Assembly: GCA_030145395.1 (NCBI GenBank)
Contig: JAQYVR010000239.1
Location: 1-45,924, forward strand
DNA length: 45,924 nt
Direction of reading: 5' to 3'
From: Desulfobacteria bacterium
Lineage (GTDB): Bacteria; Desulfobacterota; Desulfobacteria; Desulfobacterales; C00003060
This document shows positions 25,192 to 33,233 of this stretch, piece after piece. Under the pieces are notes generated by a model. It did no database searches. It saw only the letters and a list, made by a program, of their open reading frames with translations, and was not told the origin of the DNA. Within the stretch, counting starts at the first letter, position 1; every line of letters begins with the position of its first letter. Made by a program: the position numbers and the translations under genes.

Positions 25192-26034
25192 TCAGAATCC
25201 CCTCTGTAATTCAGAAAGGTTGAACCTGAAACCGACCTCATAAAAAGGCCCGCGATATCCTTCAGGAAGCGGGGGTAGTGGATCAGCCTTTTTCACAGCC
25301 TTAAAGACTGAATCGTCAAAATAGCTGTTGCCCGACCTCTTTTCAAACCAGACGTCCCTTATCTCGCCTCTCTTCATGATCTTCACTATTATGGTGGCTT
25401 CCAGGCCCGTGCGGCCCCTGGCCATCTCATTGGAAAAAGCCCAGTTTTTCTGTATCCGGTGCCAAATTTCTGCGTTGTAAATATCCAGAAGTTCCACCGT
25501 CTTCTTACTCGCTCCGCCTGAGGCCAACCCTCCCCTGATGATCACACCTTCCTGACTTTTGACTTCCTGTTCCAGTTTACCAATGGCCTCAAGCACGGAA
25601 CGGGGCCTTGATTTGGGGGCTTCTTTCTCGATTCTTGCAATAGCACTCTTGATTACCTTCGATGCATCATAGGTCTTTTTCTTGAGCGACCTTTTGACTT
25701 CCATCGGCTTTGGGGCCATAGACACTGGCTGCTCAGATACCTCTGCGGGCTTTACGGCCTTAATAGGTTCTTGCACTGCTTTTGGTGCTTTCTTCGGTCT
25801 TGCGGGAGGGGGTGCCTGATAAGAGGCTCTCTGTGACTTGGATACCGCTGGCGGGAGGCTTACCAAATCCACCTCAACTGAAGAAGGTATGTAGTCTCTA
25901 TCAAATCGCACCTGCGGCAGAAAGATAAAACCCGAGAAAAAAAGGACATGGCACAGTATGGAAAGGCCCGTCATCCCGACCCAGATTCGGACTGTGACAC
26001 GGTCTTGGTCCAAAGCATCTGTACGGGCATGCAT
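25192..26034 (-). CDS. tolA: TolA-like energy-transducing protein with TonB C-terminal domain
   Basis: A 280-residue inner-membrane protein. One N-terminal helix (GLSILCHVLFFSGFIFLP, about 21-38) is followed by a Pro/Lys/Ala-rich periplasmic arm (APPPARPKKAPKAVQEPIKA) and a C-terminal TonB/TolA fold (VELLDIYNAEIWHRIQKNWA, IVKIMKRGEIRDVWFEKRSG, SGNSYFDDSVFKAVKKADPL). It links the TolQR motor to TolB/Pal. The arm is shorter than in E. coli TolA. It is sandwiched between tolR (17-base gap) and tolB, which supports the tolA name over tonB. Confidence 0.92.
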   Translation of the reverse strand: MHARTDALDQDRVTVRIWVGMTGLSILCHVLFFSGFIFLPQVRFDRDYIPSSVEVDLVSLPPAVSKSQRASYQAPPPARPKKAPKAVQEPIKAVKPAEVSEQPVSMAPKPMEVKRSLKKKTYDASKVIKSAIARIEKEAPKSRPRSVLEAIGKLEQEVKSQEGVIIRGGLASGGASKKTVELLDIYNAEIWHRIQKNWAFSNEMARGRTGLEATIIVKIMKRGEIRDVWFEKRSGNSYFDDSVFKAVKKADPLPPLPEGYRGPFYEVGFRFNLSELQRGF

Positions 26035-26051
26035 GGGTTCAGTTCTTCATG

Positions 26052-26474
26052 CTATCGGCTCTTAGTTTTCTCTTTCAAAGGCTCGGTGACCATTCCCAGC
26101 CTTTCCACGCCAGCGTTCTTCACTTCTGACATAACTCGGACTACAACCCCGTATGGTACCCCCTTGTCCGCACGGAGGTAAACCTTCTCATCGGCACGGC
26201 CCTCATAGATCTTCTTTAGTTTGGCCTGGAGGGCCTCAATCTCTACCTTATAATCATTGATATAGATCTGCTGGCTGCGGTCGACAGTGATAATTAGATG
26301 TTCCTTTTCTGACGGAAGGGGCTTGGATGTGGTCTTAGGTAGTGACACATTGACTCCCTGCATCATCATGGGAGCCGTAACCATGAAAATGATAAGGAGT
26401 ACCAACATCACATCTACCAGCGGCGTTACGTTGATATCCGACATGAAAGGGCTGTTGCCTTGTTCCATAGCCAT
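26052..26474 (-). CDS. tolR: TolR (ExbD/TolR family)
   Basis: A 140-residue motor subunit. The single membrane helix carries the proton-pathway Asp21 in DINVTPLVDVMLVLLIIFMV. A periplasmic ExbD-type domain follows (VYLRADKGVPYGVVVRVMSE). With TolQ it converts proton motive force into TolA movement. ATG 26474 is preceded by a G-rich segment. It is four bases from the tolQ stop. Confidence 0.96.
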   Translation of the reverse strand: MAMEQGNSPFMSDINVTPLVDVMLVLLIIFMVTAPMMMQGVNVSLPKTTSKPLPSEKEHLIITVDRSQQIYINDYKVEIEALQAKLKKIYEGRADEKVYLRADKGVPYGVVVRVMSEVKNAGVERLGMVTEPLKEKTKSR

Positions 26475-26478
26475 GAAC

Positions 26479-27204
26479 CTATGCCCCCCCTCGCCTTATC
26501 AGATCACGTTCTATGAGATTCAAGAAGTCAGCAGAAAAATTGTGCATTTCCGACTCCAGAACACGAACCTTATTTGTGAAATAATTATATGCCACAACCG
26601 CCGGTATTGCGGCAGCCAGTCCCGCAGCTGTGGCAATGAGAGCCTCTGAAATTCCCGGGGCCACAACGGCCAAGTTTGCAGAACCCTTCAAGCCAATTCC
26701 GGTAAAGGCGTTCATGATCCCCCAAACAGTGCCGAAAAGACCTATGAAAGGTGTTGTATTCCCAGTGGTTGCCAAAAAAGGGAGCGCCTTGCCCAGTCCG
26801 GTGAGTTCCATGTTCACAGCCCGCCGAAGCGCCCGTTTAACGTTGTCAACCCCAACCATCTTTTGACTCAGCGAAGCCTGGCCTGTCACCTCACCACCTG
26901 TGGAAGATGATTGCGAGCTATTGACCTTTTTGAGCTCAACATAAGCCACACGAAACACTTTCGCTAAGGGACTCCTCCTGAAACGCTTTGAGGATGTAAA
27001 CGCCTCAGAAAGATCACGGCTGTTCCAGAAGAGATCAAGAAACTGGGCCGATTCTTTGCGTGCCTTCCTAATAGAGAAATGCTTTGCGAAGATGATGGCC
27101 CAGGACATTACCGAGAAGAACAACAAAAGCAACAGGACAAACCGCACCATGGGGCCTGCGTAAAGAATCATCTGGATGATTTCACTGCTGGTCGCGACTT
27201 GCAT
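26479..27204 (-). CDS. tolQ: TolQ (MotA/TolQ/ExbB proton channel)
   Basis: A 241-residue inner-membrane stator protein. The first helix (MVRFVLLLLLFFSVMSWAII) is near the N terminus, then a cytoplasmic loop with a low-complexity SSQSSSTGGEVTG insert, and the paired MotA/TolQ helices (ATTGNTTPFIGLFGTVWGIM and GISEALIATAAGLAAAIPAV). I chose ATG 27204 because GAGGAG lies just upstream; the frame is open to 27264 without a site. It is the first gene of the tol operon, with a promoter candidate 45-75 bases upstream. The usual upstream ybgC thioesterase is absent. Confidence 0.95.
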   Translation of the reverse strand: MQVATSSEIIQMILYAGPMVRFVLLLLLFFSVMSWAIIFAKHFSIRKARKESAQFLDLFWNSRDLSEAFTSSKRFRRSPLAKVFRVAYVELKKVNSSQSSSTGGEVTGQASLSQKMVGVDNVKRALRRAVNMELTGLGKALPFLATTGNTTPFIGLFGTVWGIMNAFTGIGLKGSANLAVVAPGISEALIATAAGLAAAIPAVVAYNYFTNKVRVLESEMHNFSADFLNLIERDLIRRGGA

Positions 27205-27248
27205 GGCACTCCTCTCGAACATATTGCGAAATATGCAATTTTGAGCGG

Positions 27249-27277
27249 AAGTTATATGAGGCACATAAGGGTGTCAA
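27249..27277 (-). promoter_or_regulatory. Promoter of the tol-pal operon
   Basis: On the minus strand, TTGACA (27277-27272), 17-base spacer, TAACTT (27254-27249); an overlapping TATAAC at 15-base spacing is an alternative -10. It lies about 45 bases before the tolQ start in a divergent gap. The same hexamer pair with the same spacing precedes recD2. Confidence 0.6.
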
Positions 27278-27493
27278 GTCATTTTCGGGTTGCCTTCGTA
27301 GCGCCAATTGTATAAATGTAGGCCTTACGAAAAAGGCTCTCGGGTTGTAACGGAGCATGGGGAGAGTCACAGCGCTACGGTCAAAACAACCAGGCTCAAG
27401 CGCCATCAGCTTTTACTTGATCGCAATAGAAATGACGCGATAAGGACATCAAATAATTACTGATAAACCTTTTACAAAAGAACGATAGACATT

Positions 27494-28057
27494 ATGAAAG
27501 CCATAGCAAATCTGCTCTTTGAGGCAAGGATTCTGAAAAACATCCCCAGATCCGGGTTTCACTTCTTGGGATCTGGTAGCGAGTCAGTAGCTGACCATAG
27601 CTTCGTTGCTAGTTTCATCGGATTCGTCTTCTCACAAATCGTCCCTGAAGCGAACGCTCTCAAACTGCTGCAGATGTGCCTGATACATGACCTCACAGAG
27701 GCCAGAACAGGCGATCTCAACTATGTTCAAAAGAAATACCTTTCGGTGGACGAATCCCAGGCTATTGCGGATCTGACCGAGAACCTTCCCTTTGGTCAGG
27801 CGGTGGGTGATCTCATTGAAGAGTTTAATGCGGCAAAGACTCTGGAAGCCCAGCTTGCCCATGACGCAGACCAGTTAGCGCTCATCCTGGAACTAAAAGC
27901 CTTGCATGATACAGGCAGTAATGGGCCGGAGGGCTGGCTTCCGCATGTAGTGCATCGAATGAAAACCAGTGTTGGTAAATCGTTGGCAAAGGAAATTCTA
28001 AACACTGCTTCTGACGAATGGTGGTTTACAGAGAAGGCAGACGCGGATGACCTTTGA
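27494..28057 (+). CDS. HD-domain phosphohydrolase (HDDC2/YfbR-like)
   Basis: A 187-residue metal-dependent phosphohydrolase. HD-superfamily residues are visible in order: the first His in SVADHSFVAS, the HD pair in CLIHDLTEARTGD, and the distal Asp in AHDADQLALILELKALHD. The closest relatives are 5'-deoxynucleotidase-type proteins (HDDC2, YfbR) that remove phosphate from deoxynucleoside monophosphates; the substrate is inferred. ATG 27494 starts the plus-strand unit. Its end overlaps holB by 11 bases, so it is co-translated with a replication gene, consistent with a nucleotide-pool role. Confidence 0.87.
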   Translation: MKAIANLLFEARILKNIPRSGFHFLGSGSESVADHSFVASFIGFVFSQIVPEANALKLLQMCLIHDLTEARTGDLNYVQKKYLSVDESQAIADLTENLPFGQAVGDLIEEFNAAKTLEAQLAHDADQLALILELKALHDTGSNGPEGWLPHVVHRMKTSVGKSLAKEILNTASDEWWFTEKADADDL

Positions 28058-29039
28058 ATCTATCATTGGGCAGGATCGCCCCATCCGGTTCTTGACCCAA
28101 ATGCTCCAAAAAGGGAGCATTCCTCACTCTTTGTTGTTCACAGGGATCGATGGAATCGGCAAACGAAAAACGGCGATAGCCCTGGGCATGGCCCTCAACT
28201 GCTTGAGCCCTGTGGGCGTGTCGGCTTGTGGAGAGTGTCTCTCCTGTCACAAGGTAATCTCTGGATCCCACCCGGATATGATCACCGTAAAACCAGCCGG
28301 TGTCTTTATCAAGATCGACCAAGTCCGGGATGTATCTAGGGAACTCAGATTTGCGCCCCTTGAGGGAAACAAACGGATCGTAATCATCAATGACGCCCAG
28401 GCGATGAATCTTCAAGCATCGAATGCTATTCTAAAGATCTTAGAAGAACCGCCCAGGCACACTATGCTGATTCTCACGGCAACCCAAACAACGGACCTTC
28501 TGCCCACCATTGTCTCCAGGTGCCAGCAAGTAGCTTTCAAGCCGATTCCGTACGACAAGGTCGCTGAGGTGCTTGTGGATCTGCGCGGGCTGGAGATAGA
28601 AACAGCAACAACGCTTGCTGTGTTGACGAAGGGAAGTCTGGGCAAAGCCCTGTCAGTAGACGGAGAAGAGTGGACCGTTTGGCGCTCCAGCCTCCTTGAG
28701 CAAGTTTCATCCTTTTCGACGAGGTCGATTCAGCCTGTTTTCGCCTTCGCCGAAACCTTATCCGGTGATAAAGACAGGTTAGCCGATGCCTTGGACGTGC
28801 TTATGACCTGGTTCAGGGATGCTCTTATGTACAAAGTTTCACCTGAAAGAATCATTAATAAGGACTTAATGGACAAGATACAGCATGCCTCAAGGGGGCA
28901 ATCAATCAGTGAACTTTTGGGGAAGATAGAAGTTGTAAACTCGGCACAAGCCGCAATTTCCCGGAACTCAAATCCGCGGCTGGCCCTGGAGGTCATGATG
29001 ATGCGTCTCTGCTCAGGTCAAGAGACAGAAGTAGAGTGA
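28047..29039 (+). CDS. holB: DNA polymerase III subunit delta' (clamp loader)
   Basis: A 330-residue clamp-loader subunit. The AAA+ fold is recognisable (FESIIGQDRPIRFLTQMLQ, zinc cysteines CGECLSCH, NAILKILEEPPRHTMLIL, TIVSRCQ). The P-loop is degenerate, GIDGIGKRKT instead of GxxGxGK[ST], as expected for delta', which does not hydrolyse ATP. ATG 28047 overlaps the HD-domain gene. The order holB, PSP1 protein, metG follows a widespread bacterial neighbourhood. A stutter array begins right after the stop. Confidence 0.93.
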   Translation: MTFESIIGQDRPIRFLTQMLQKGSIPHSLLFTGIDGIGKRKTAIALGMALNCLSPVGVSACGECLSCHKVISGSHPDMITVKPAGVFIKIDQVRDVSRELRFAPLEGNKRIVIINDAQAMNLQASNAILKILEEPPRHTMLILTATQTTDLLPTIVSRCQQVAFKPIPYDKVAEVLVDLRGLEIETATTLAVLTKGSLGKALSVDGEEWTVWRSSLLEQVSSFSTRSIQPVFAFAETLSGDKDRLADALDVLMTWFRDALMYKVSPERIINKDLMDKIQHASRGQSISELLGKIEVVNSAQAAISRNSNPRLALEVMMMRLCSGQETEVE

Positions 29040-29042
29040 GAC

Positions 29043-29182
29043 AAAGTGCATAGAATGAGCTACAGTGAACTACAGTGCCTATCGTGCATAGAGTCAAAAG
29101 AACAACAAAAATCCTAACAAGAAGTCTTTTCAGGTCTTTAACCTTAACTCACTTTAGGCATTTCAGTTAACTTTAGACACTT
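29043..29182. repeat. Short-unit stutter arrays in inverted pair (GTGAACTACA type)
   Basis: AGTGCATAGA, ATGAGCTACAGTGAACTAC and AGTGCCTATCGTGCATAGAG (29044-29093) face the opposite-strand version TAACTCACTTTAGGCATTTC and AGTTAACTTTAGACACTT (29144-29182) across about 50 bases. They lie between the holB stop and the PSP1 gene. Confidence 0.6.
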
Positions 29183-29199
29183 TTTTTTGTGGAGATACC

Positions 29200-30006
29200 A
29201 TGGGCAAGACTGTCGCTGTAAGCGTGGAGCCAGGAGGCAGGATGTACCATTATGATGCCGGCCTTTTCGTCCTTTCATGCGGCAGTCGCGTGATTGTGGA
29301 AACCGAGAACGGTTTGGAGTTCGGTACGGTAACTACTCCTCCCAGATCCGCCAGCGAAGGGGAATCAGATATCCGTCTGAAGAAAGTCTATCGATTGGCA
29401 AATGATGCAGATATCGCCAAGCACAGGAAGAATGTTGAGTTGGAGAAGGAATCTCACGCATACTGCATAAAATGCATCGATGAATTGGGGCTTGAAATGA
29501 ACCTGGTTTCTGTAAGAAGCCAGTTCGACGGAAGCAAGCTGACTTTTTATTTCACAGCCGATGGGCGTGTCGATTTTCGAGAATTGGTAAAGATGCTAAC
29601 CAAGGCCTACCGCATGCGTATTGAATTGCGCCAAATCGGAGTGCGCAATCGAGCCAAGATTTGCGGCGGCATGGGAAGATGTGGAAATCAGCTTTGCTGT
29701 TCTGCCTTTATGAATGACTTTGAACCAGTATCAATCCGAATGGCAAAAGAGCAAGGTCTCTTACTGAATCCCACCAAGATCTCAGGGTTGTGTGGCAGGC
29801 TGATGTGCTGCTTGGCATTCGAACATAAGACTTACTGCGACCTTAAAGGCAAGTTCCCCAAATCCGGAAAGCGTGTCCGCACAAAAAAGGGAAACGGAAA
29901 GGTCGTGAGGCAAAACGTATTAAAGGAATCAATTACTATCAAGACGGACGATGGAGATGAGGTTGACGTGGGTATAGACCAGATAATCGAGGAGACAGCG
30001 GCGTGA
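29200..30006 (+). CDS. PSP1-domain protein (YaaT/RicT-like)
   Basis: A 268-residue cytoplasmic protein of the PSP1 C-terminal-domain family. Typical segments are KVYRLANDADIAKHRKNVEL, KLTFYFTADGRVDFRELVKM, RTKIGVR-like ELRQIGVRNRAKICGGMGRC and the Cys signature CGNQLCCS ... LCGRLMCCLAFEHKTY. In Bacillus the homologue is part of a Fe-S-containing complex that modulates RNase Y and sporulation phosphorelay; in other phyla the function is unknown. The six or more conserved Cys suggest metal or Fe-S binding. ATG 29200 has GGAG 6 nt upstream. It overlaps metG (GTGA). Confidence 0.9.
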   Translation: MGKTVAVSVEPGGRMYHYDAGLFVLSCGSRVIVETENGLEFGTVTTPPRSASEGESDIRLKKVYRLANDADIAKHRKNVELEKESHAYCIKCIDELGLEMNLVSVRSQFDGSKLTFYFTADGRVDFRELVKMLTKAYRMRIELRQIGVRNRAKICGGMGRCGNQLCCSAFMNDFEPVSIRMAKEQGLLLNPTKISGLCGRLMCCLAFEHKTYCDLKGKFPKSGKRVRTKKGNGKVVRQNVLKESITIKTDDGDEVDVGIDQIIEETAA

Positions 30007-31922
30007 ATCTGTTTTACGTTACAACACCGATCTATTACGTAAATGCCCGTCCTCACCTGGGTCATGCCTACACCACAGTGGTAGCCGATGTCCTGAATAG
30101 ATTCCACCGGATGTGCGGTCGTGAGACCTATTTTCTGACAGGGACAGATGAACATGGTGACAAGGTAGTGCAAGCAGCCAAGCGAGAAGGCCTGAGTCCG
30201 CTGGTCTACGCGGACCAGATCAGTGATCTCTTCAAAGCGTTGTGGCCTGAACTCGACATAGAATATGATCACTTCATACGAACCACACACCCTGCCCACA
30301 TGAAGGTTGTCAAGGAAGTCCTGCAAAAAATCTATGACGCTGAAGATATCTACTTCAGCGAATACGAAGGCGCATACTGTTTTGGATGTGAGCGTTTCTA
30401 CACAGACCGCGAGTTGGTAGACGGGAGATGTCCGGACCACAAAACTGTTCCCCAGGTGATCAAGGAGTCCAACTATTTCTTCAGAATGAGTCGATACCAG
30501 GACTGGCTCATCGATTATATCAACACGCATCCGGATTTCATCCGCCCAGAGCGTTACAAAAATGAGGTGCTAGCCTTTTTACGGGAGCCCCTTGAGGATC
30601 TGTGCATATCCCGCCCTAAGAGTCGCCTTCAGTGGGGGATTGCCCTTCCCTTTGATGACCAGTACGTCACTTATGTCTGGTTCGATGCCCTCTTGAACTA
30701 TGTCTCTGCCCTGGGATATCCGGATGGTGAGCCGTTAAAGAAATTCTGGCCGGCCGTTCAGCATCTTATAGCCAAGGACATCCTCAAACCACACGGAATA
30801 TACTGGCCGATCATGTTGAAGGCAGCGGGCATTCCTCTCTTTCAGCACCTTAATGTCCACGGGTACTGGAACGTGGACGAAAGCAAGATGTCCAAAAGCA
30901 TTGGAAATGTGGTGGAACCCCTTGAGCTCAAGAGTCAATACGGCACGGATACTTTCCGATACTTCCTCATGCGCGAGATGGTTTTCGGCCTGGATTCCAG
31001 TTTTAGCGAAAAGGCCCTGGTGCAGCGTATTAACTCTGATCTTGCCAATGACCTGGGGAATCTCTTCAGCCGGAGCCTGACCATGGTCCACAAGTACTTC
31101 AAAGGGATCGTGCCCAAAGGTGATGCAGCTCCAGAGAGTAACCTGGATCTCAATATAAAGTCGGAGGCCGGCAAGGCAGTTCAGGAGTATAAAAAAGCAA
31201 TGGAAGACCTTGCCTTCCATAAGGCCCTCATGGCGATTTGGGAATTTATAAACCATATCAACAAATACATAGACCTAACTGCCCCGTGGGAACTGGCCAA
31301 GAGAAAGGCCCAGAACCAAGAGCTCCAGACAGTCCTTTACAATATCGTGGAAGGTCTCCGCATCATTGCAGGACTGATTTACCCCATTATGCCGCGGACC
31401 TCCCTGCTTATGAACGAACACCTTGGGATGTCTTCGCCCCAGACCTTCCAGAAACTGGATGACCTCATCGTTTGGGGGAAGACACGAGCAGGAACAGAAC
31501 TGCCAAAAACGATTACGCTGTTTCCCAGGATTGACGAGGACAAACTGAAATCTCTGAACCAGGATGCCATCATGTCCAATGAAACGTCGCCTTCGCCAAA
31601 GCCTCAGATCTCAATGGACATGTTTCAGAAAATGGATCTAAGGGTTGCCACCGTGATCCATGCCGAGCCTGTTCCAAGGTCCAAAAAGCTTTTGAAATTG
31701 AAGGTCAATGTGGGAAAAGAGCAGACAGTCGTCGCCGGCATCGCGGAGAACTATCAGCCCGAGGACCTGATCGGGAAACAGGTAGTTATCGTGGCCAATC
31801 TCAAGCCGGCCAAGCTGATGGGCATCATGTCGCACGGGATGGTCTTGACAGCCTCCGACGGCAGTACCTTCAGGCTGGTGACCGTGGACGGCCCGTCTGA
31901 GCCAGGCACTCCCCTTGCATAG
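30003..31922 (+). CDS. metG: Methionyl-tRNA synthetase
   Basis: A class I aminoacyl-tRNA synthetase of 639 residues that charges tRNA-Met. HIGH-type motif RPHLGHAYT, connective zinc knuckle CFGCERFYTDRELVDGRCPD, KMSKS loop (DESKMSKSIGN), anticodon-binding helices (WELAKRKAQNQELQTVLYNI), and a C-terminal tRNA-binding/dimerisation domain (MFQKMDLRVATVIHAEPVPR ... LKPAKLMGIMSHGMVL). The start is GTG 30003, overlapping the PSP1 stop as GTGA. It is the last gene of the HD-holB-PSP1-metG unit. Confidence 0.97.
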   Translation: MNLFYVTTPIYYVNARPHLGHAYTTVVADVLNRFHRMCGRETYFLTGTDEHGDKVVQAAKREGLSPLVYADQISDLFKALWPELDIEYDHFIRTTHPAHMKVVKEVLQKIYDAEDIYFSEYEGAYCFGCERFYTDRELVDGRCPDHKTVPQVIKESNYFFRMSRYQDWLIDYINTHPDFIRPERYKNEVLAFLREPLEDLCISRPKSRLQWGIALPFDDQYVTYVWFDALLNYVSALGYPDGEPLKKFWPAVQHLIAKDILKPHGIYWPIMLKAAGIPLFQHLNVHGYWNVDESKMSKSIGNVVEPLELKSQYGTDTFRYFLMREMVFGLDSSFSEKALVQRINSDLANDLGNLFSRSLTMVHKYFKGIVPKGDAAPESNLDLNIKSEAGKAVQEYKKAMEDLAFHKALMAIWEFINHINKYIDLTAPWELAKRKAQNQELQTVLYNIVEGLRIIAGLIYPIMPRTSLLMNEHLGMSSPQTFQKLDDLIVWGKTRAGTELPKTITLFPRIDEDKLKSLNQDAIMSNETSPSPKPQISMDMFQKMDLRVATVIHAEPVPRSKKLLKLKVNVGKEQTVVAGIAENYQPEDLIGKQVVIVANLKPAKLMGIMSHGMVLTASDGSTFRLVTVDGPSEPGTPLA

Positions 31923-32058
31923 CTGCGACTATCCAAACACCCTCTAATACACGCTAAAAGCATCCCTCCGTACACGCCAGTGCCCATTTCCTCAAGAACA
32001 CACCACCTTGATATTGATATTTTCTATATCATAGCCAAGCTTTTATCGATATTAAGTA

Positions 32059-32086
32059 TTGGACTTCCTGCACCTGCTTCTAATAA
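32059..32086 (+). promoter_or_regulatory. Candidate promoter for the MauE-rhodanese-selD unit
   Basis: TTGGAC (32059-32064), 16-base spacer, TAATAA (32081-32086, in an A/T-rich TAATAATAT run). It lies about 55 bases before the MauE-like start in a 220-base gap after metG. Weak but the best candidate there. Confidence 0.35.
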
Positions 32087-32144
32087 TATACTAAGTCAAT
32101 ACGTCACAAAGGGGCGACCAAAGGAAATCATCAGAGTGCAAGAT

Positions 32145-32651
32145 ATGAAGAACATATTTATCTCGCTTTGGCCCTATCGTTTGATCCGCCTTGGCCTTGG
32201 CGTGATCTTTGTGTGGGCCGGCATAGTCAAACTAAGTGACCCGGAAGTCTTCGCCAACATCATTTCTGCCTATGAATTGGTGCCGGAGGGCTTGCTGGTT
32301 CCGGTGGCTATTGGCCTTCCCGTCTTGGAGCTGGTTGCAGGGCTGGGTTTGATCTTCGACGTACGGGGCAGCTTGAGCCTTACGTTTGGCCTGTTGGTCT
32401 TGTTCGCGTTTGTCCTGTGGTTCGGCATCTTGAAGGACCTGGACATTGACTGCGGTTGTTTTTCTGCTGATGAATTACGGGAACATGGCGCATTGAGGAT
32501 AGCCCTTTACCGGGATCTGGGGATGATGGCCGGGGCGCTTTACCTTTTCTGGTGGCGCAGGGCCACTCGATCCTTTCCCAAGGGCGCGCTTTTCCTGCGG
32601 ACCATAATGGAAGGTAATGGTTTCCTAAAGAGGCTTAGACAGACAACATAG
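32145..32651 (+). CDS. MauE/DoxX-like membrane protein
   Basis: A 168-residue protein with four membrane helices (LIRLGLGVIFVWAGIVKLSD, LLVPVAIGLPVLELVAGLGL, LTFGLLVLFAFVLWFGIL, IALYRDLGMMAGALYLFW) and the Cys pair DCGCFSADEL after helix three, the hallmark of MauE-type proteins linked to thiol or disulfide chemistry across the membrane. ATG 32145 is my choice; the frame is open to 31980 but the first 55 codons are not protein-like, and a GTG at 32136 is possible. The rhodanese gene begins 20 bases after the stop, so the two probably form a pair supplying or oxidising thiols in the periplasm. Confidence 0.8.
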   Translation: MKNIFISLWPYRLIRLGLGVIFVWAGIVKLSDPEVFANIISAYELVPEGLLVPVAIGLPVLELVAGLGLIFDVRGSLSLTFGLLVLFAFVLWFGILKDLDIDCGCFSADELREHGALRIALYRDLGMMAGALYLFWWRRATRSFPKGALFLRTIMEGNGFLKRLRQTT

Positions 32652-32671
32652 TGGAAGGAGGCACTGAACGT

Positions 32672-33193
32672 ATGTGTAACAGAAAGACTTTTCTGGTTGT
32701 ACTGATGTGTGCTGTGCTGGCGTTGGGTCTGGCAAGCAGCGGGCTTTGTTTTGGAAAAAAGGAGCTGGACACCGAAACCGTCGCCGTCAAATTTGCCAGG
32801 GAACTCCAGAGAGGTGGATACAAAATAGTAAAGACCAATGAACTAAAAGACTGGATTGACCAGAAGAAAGAGATGCTTATTATCGATACCATGCCCTATG
32901 AAGCAAGCTACAAGAAAAACCATGTCCCCGGTGCTGCTCAGTTCTTGTTTCCCATTATAGAGATGACGGAGTGGAAGACCGCTGAAACAGACGGAAAGAC
33001 CAAGGAAGATTTTGGAAAACTCTTGGGCAAGGATAAGAACAGGCTGATCGTCATATACTGCGGATTCACCAAGTGTGGCCGGAGCCATAATGGCGCTATG
33101 TGGGCAGTCAAACTCGGATACACCAATGTCTATCGGTATCCGGGCGGAATAAAGGCCTGGAAAGAAGCTGAGTATCCGGTCAAAGAACTCTGA
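32672..33193 (+). CDS. Secreted rhodanese-like sulfurtransferase
   Basis: A 173-residue exported single-domain rhodanese. It has a signal peptide (FLVVLMCAVLALGLASSG), then LIIDTMPYEASYKKNHVPGA, and the active-site loop YCGFTKCGRSHNGAMWAVKL with the catalytic Cys; the final NVYRYPGGIKAWKEAEYPV is the usual rhodanese end. ATG 32672 lies 10 nt after AAGGAGG; an in-frame GTG at 32651 precedes that site and is unlikely. It would carry persulfide (or possibly selenide) sulfur in the periplasm. It lies between the MauE-like gene and selD, 40 bases before the latter. Confidence 0.88.
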   Translation: MCNRKTFLVVLMCAVLALGLASSGLCFGKKELDTETVAVKFARELQRGGYKIVKTNELKDWIDQKKEMLIIDTMPYEASYKKNHVPGAAQFLFPIIEMTEWKTAETDGKTKEDFGKLLGKDKNRLIVIYCGFTKCGRSHNGAMWAVKLGYTNVYRYPGGIKAWKEAEYPVKEL

Positions 33194-33233
33194 TAGACAT
33201 GGAACCTATTTCAAAACCCTTTGAGGGAAACAG

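Noticed and set aside
28047..29039. holB as the ATP-hydrolysing gamma/tau subunit (dnaX)
   Set aside because: The length is only 330 residues and the P-loop is degenerate (GKRKT), which fits delta' rather than DnaX.
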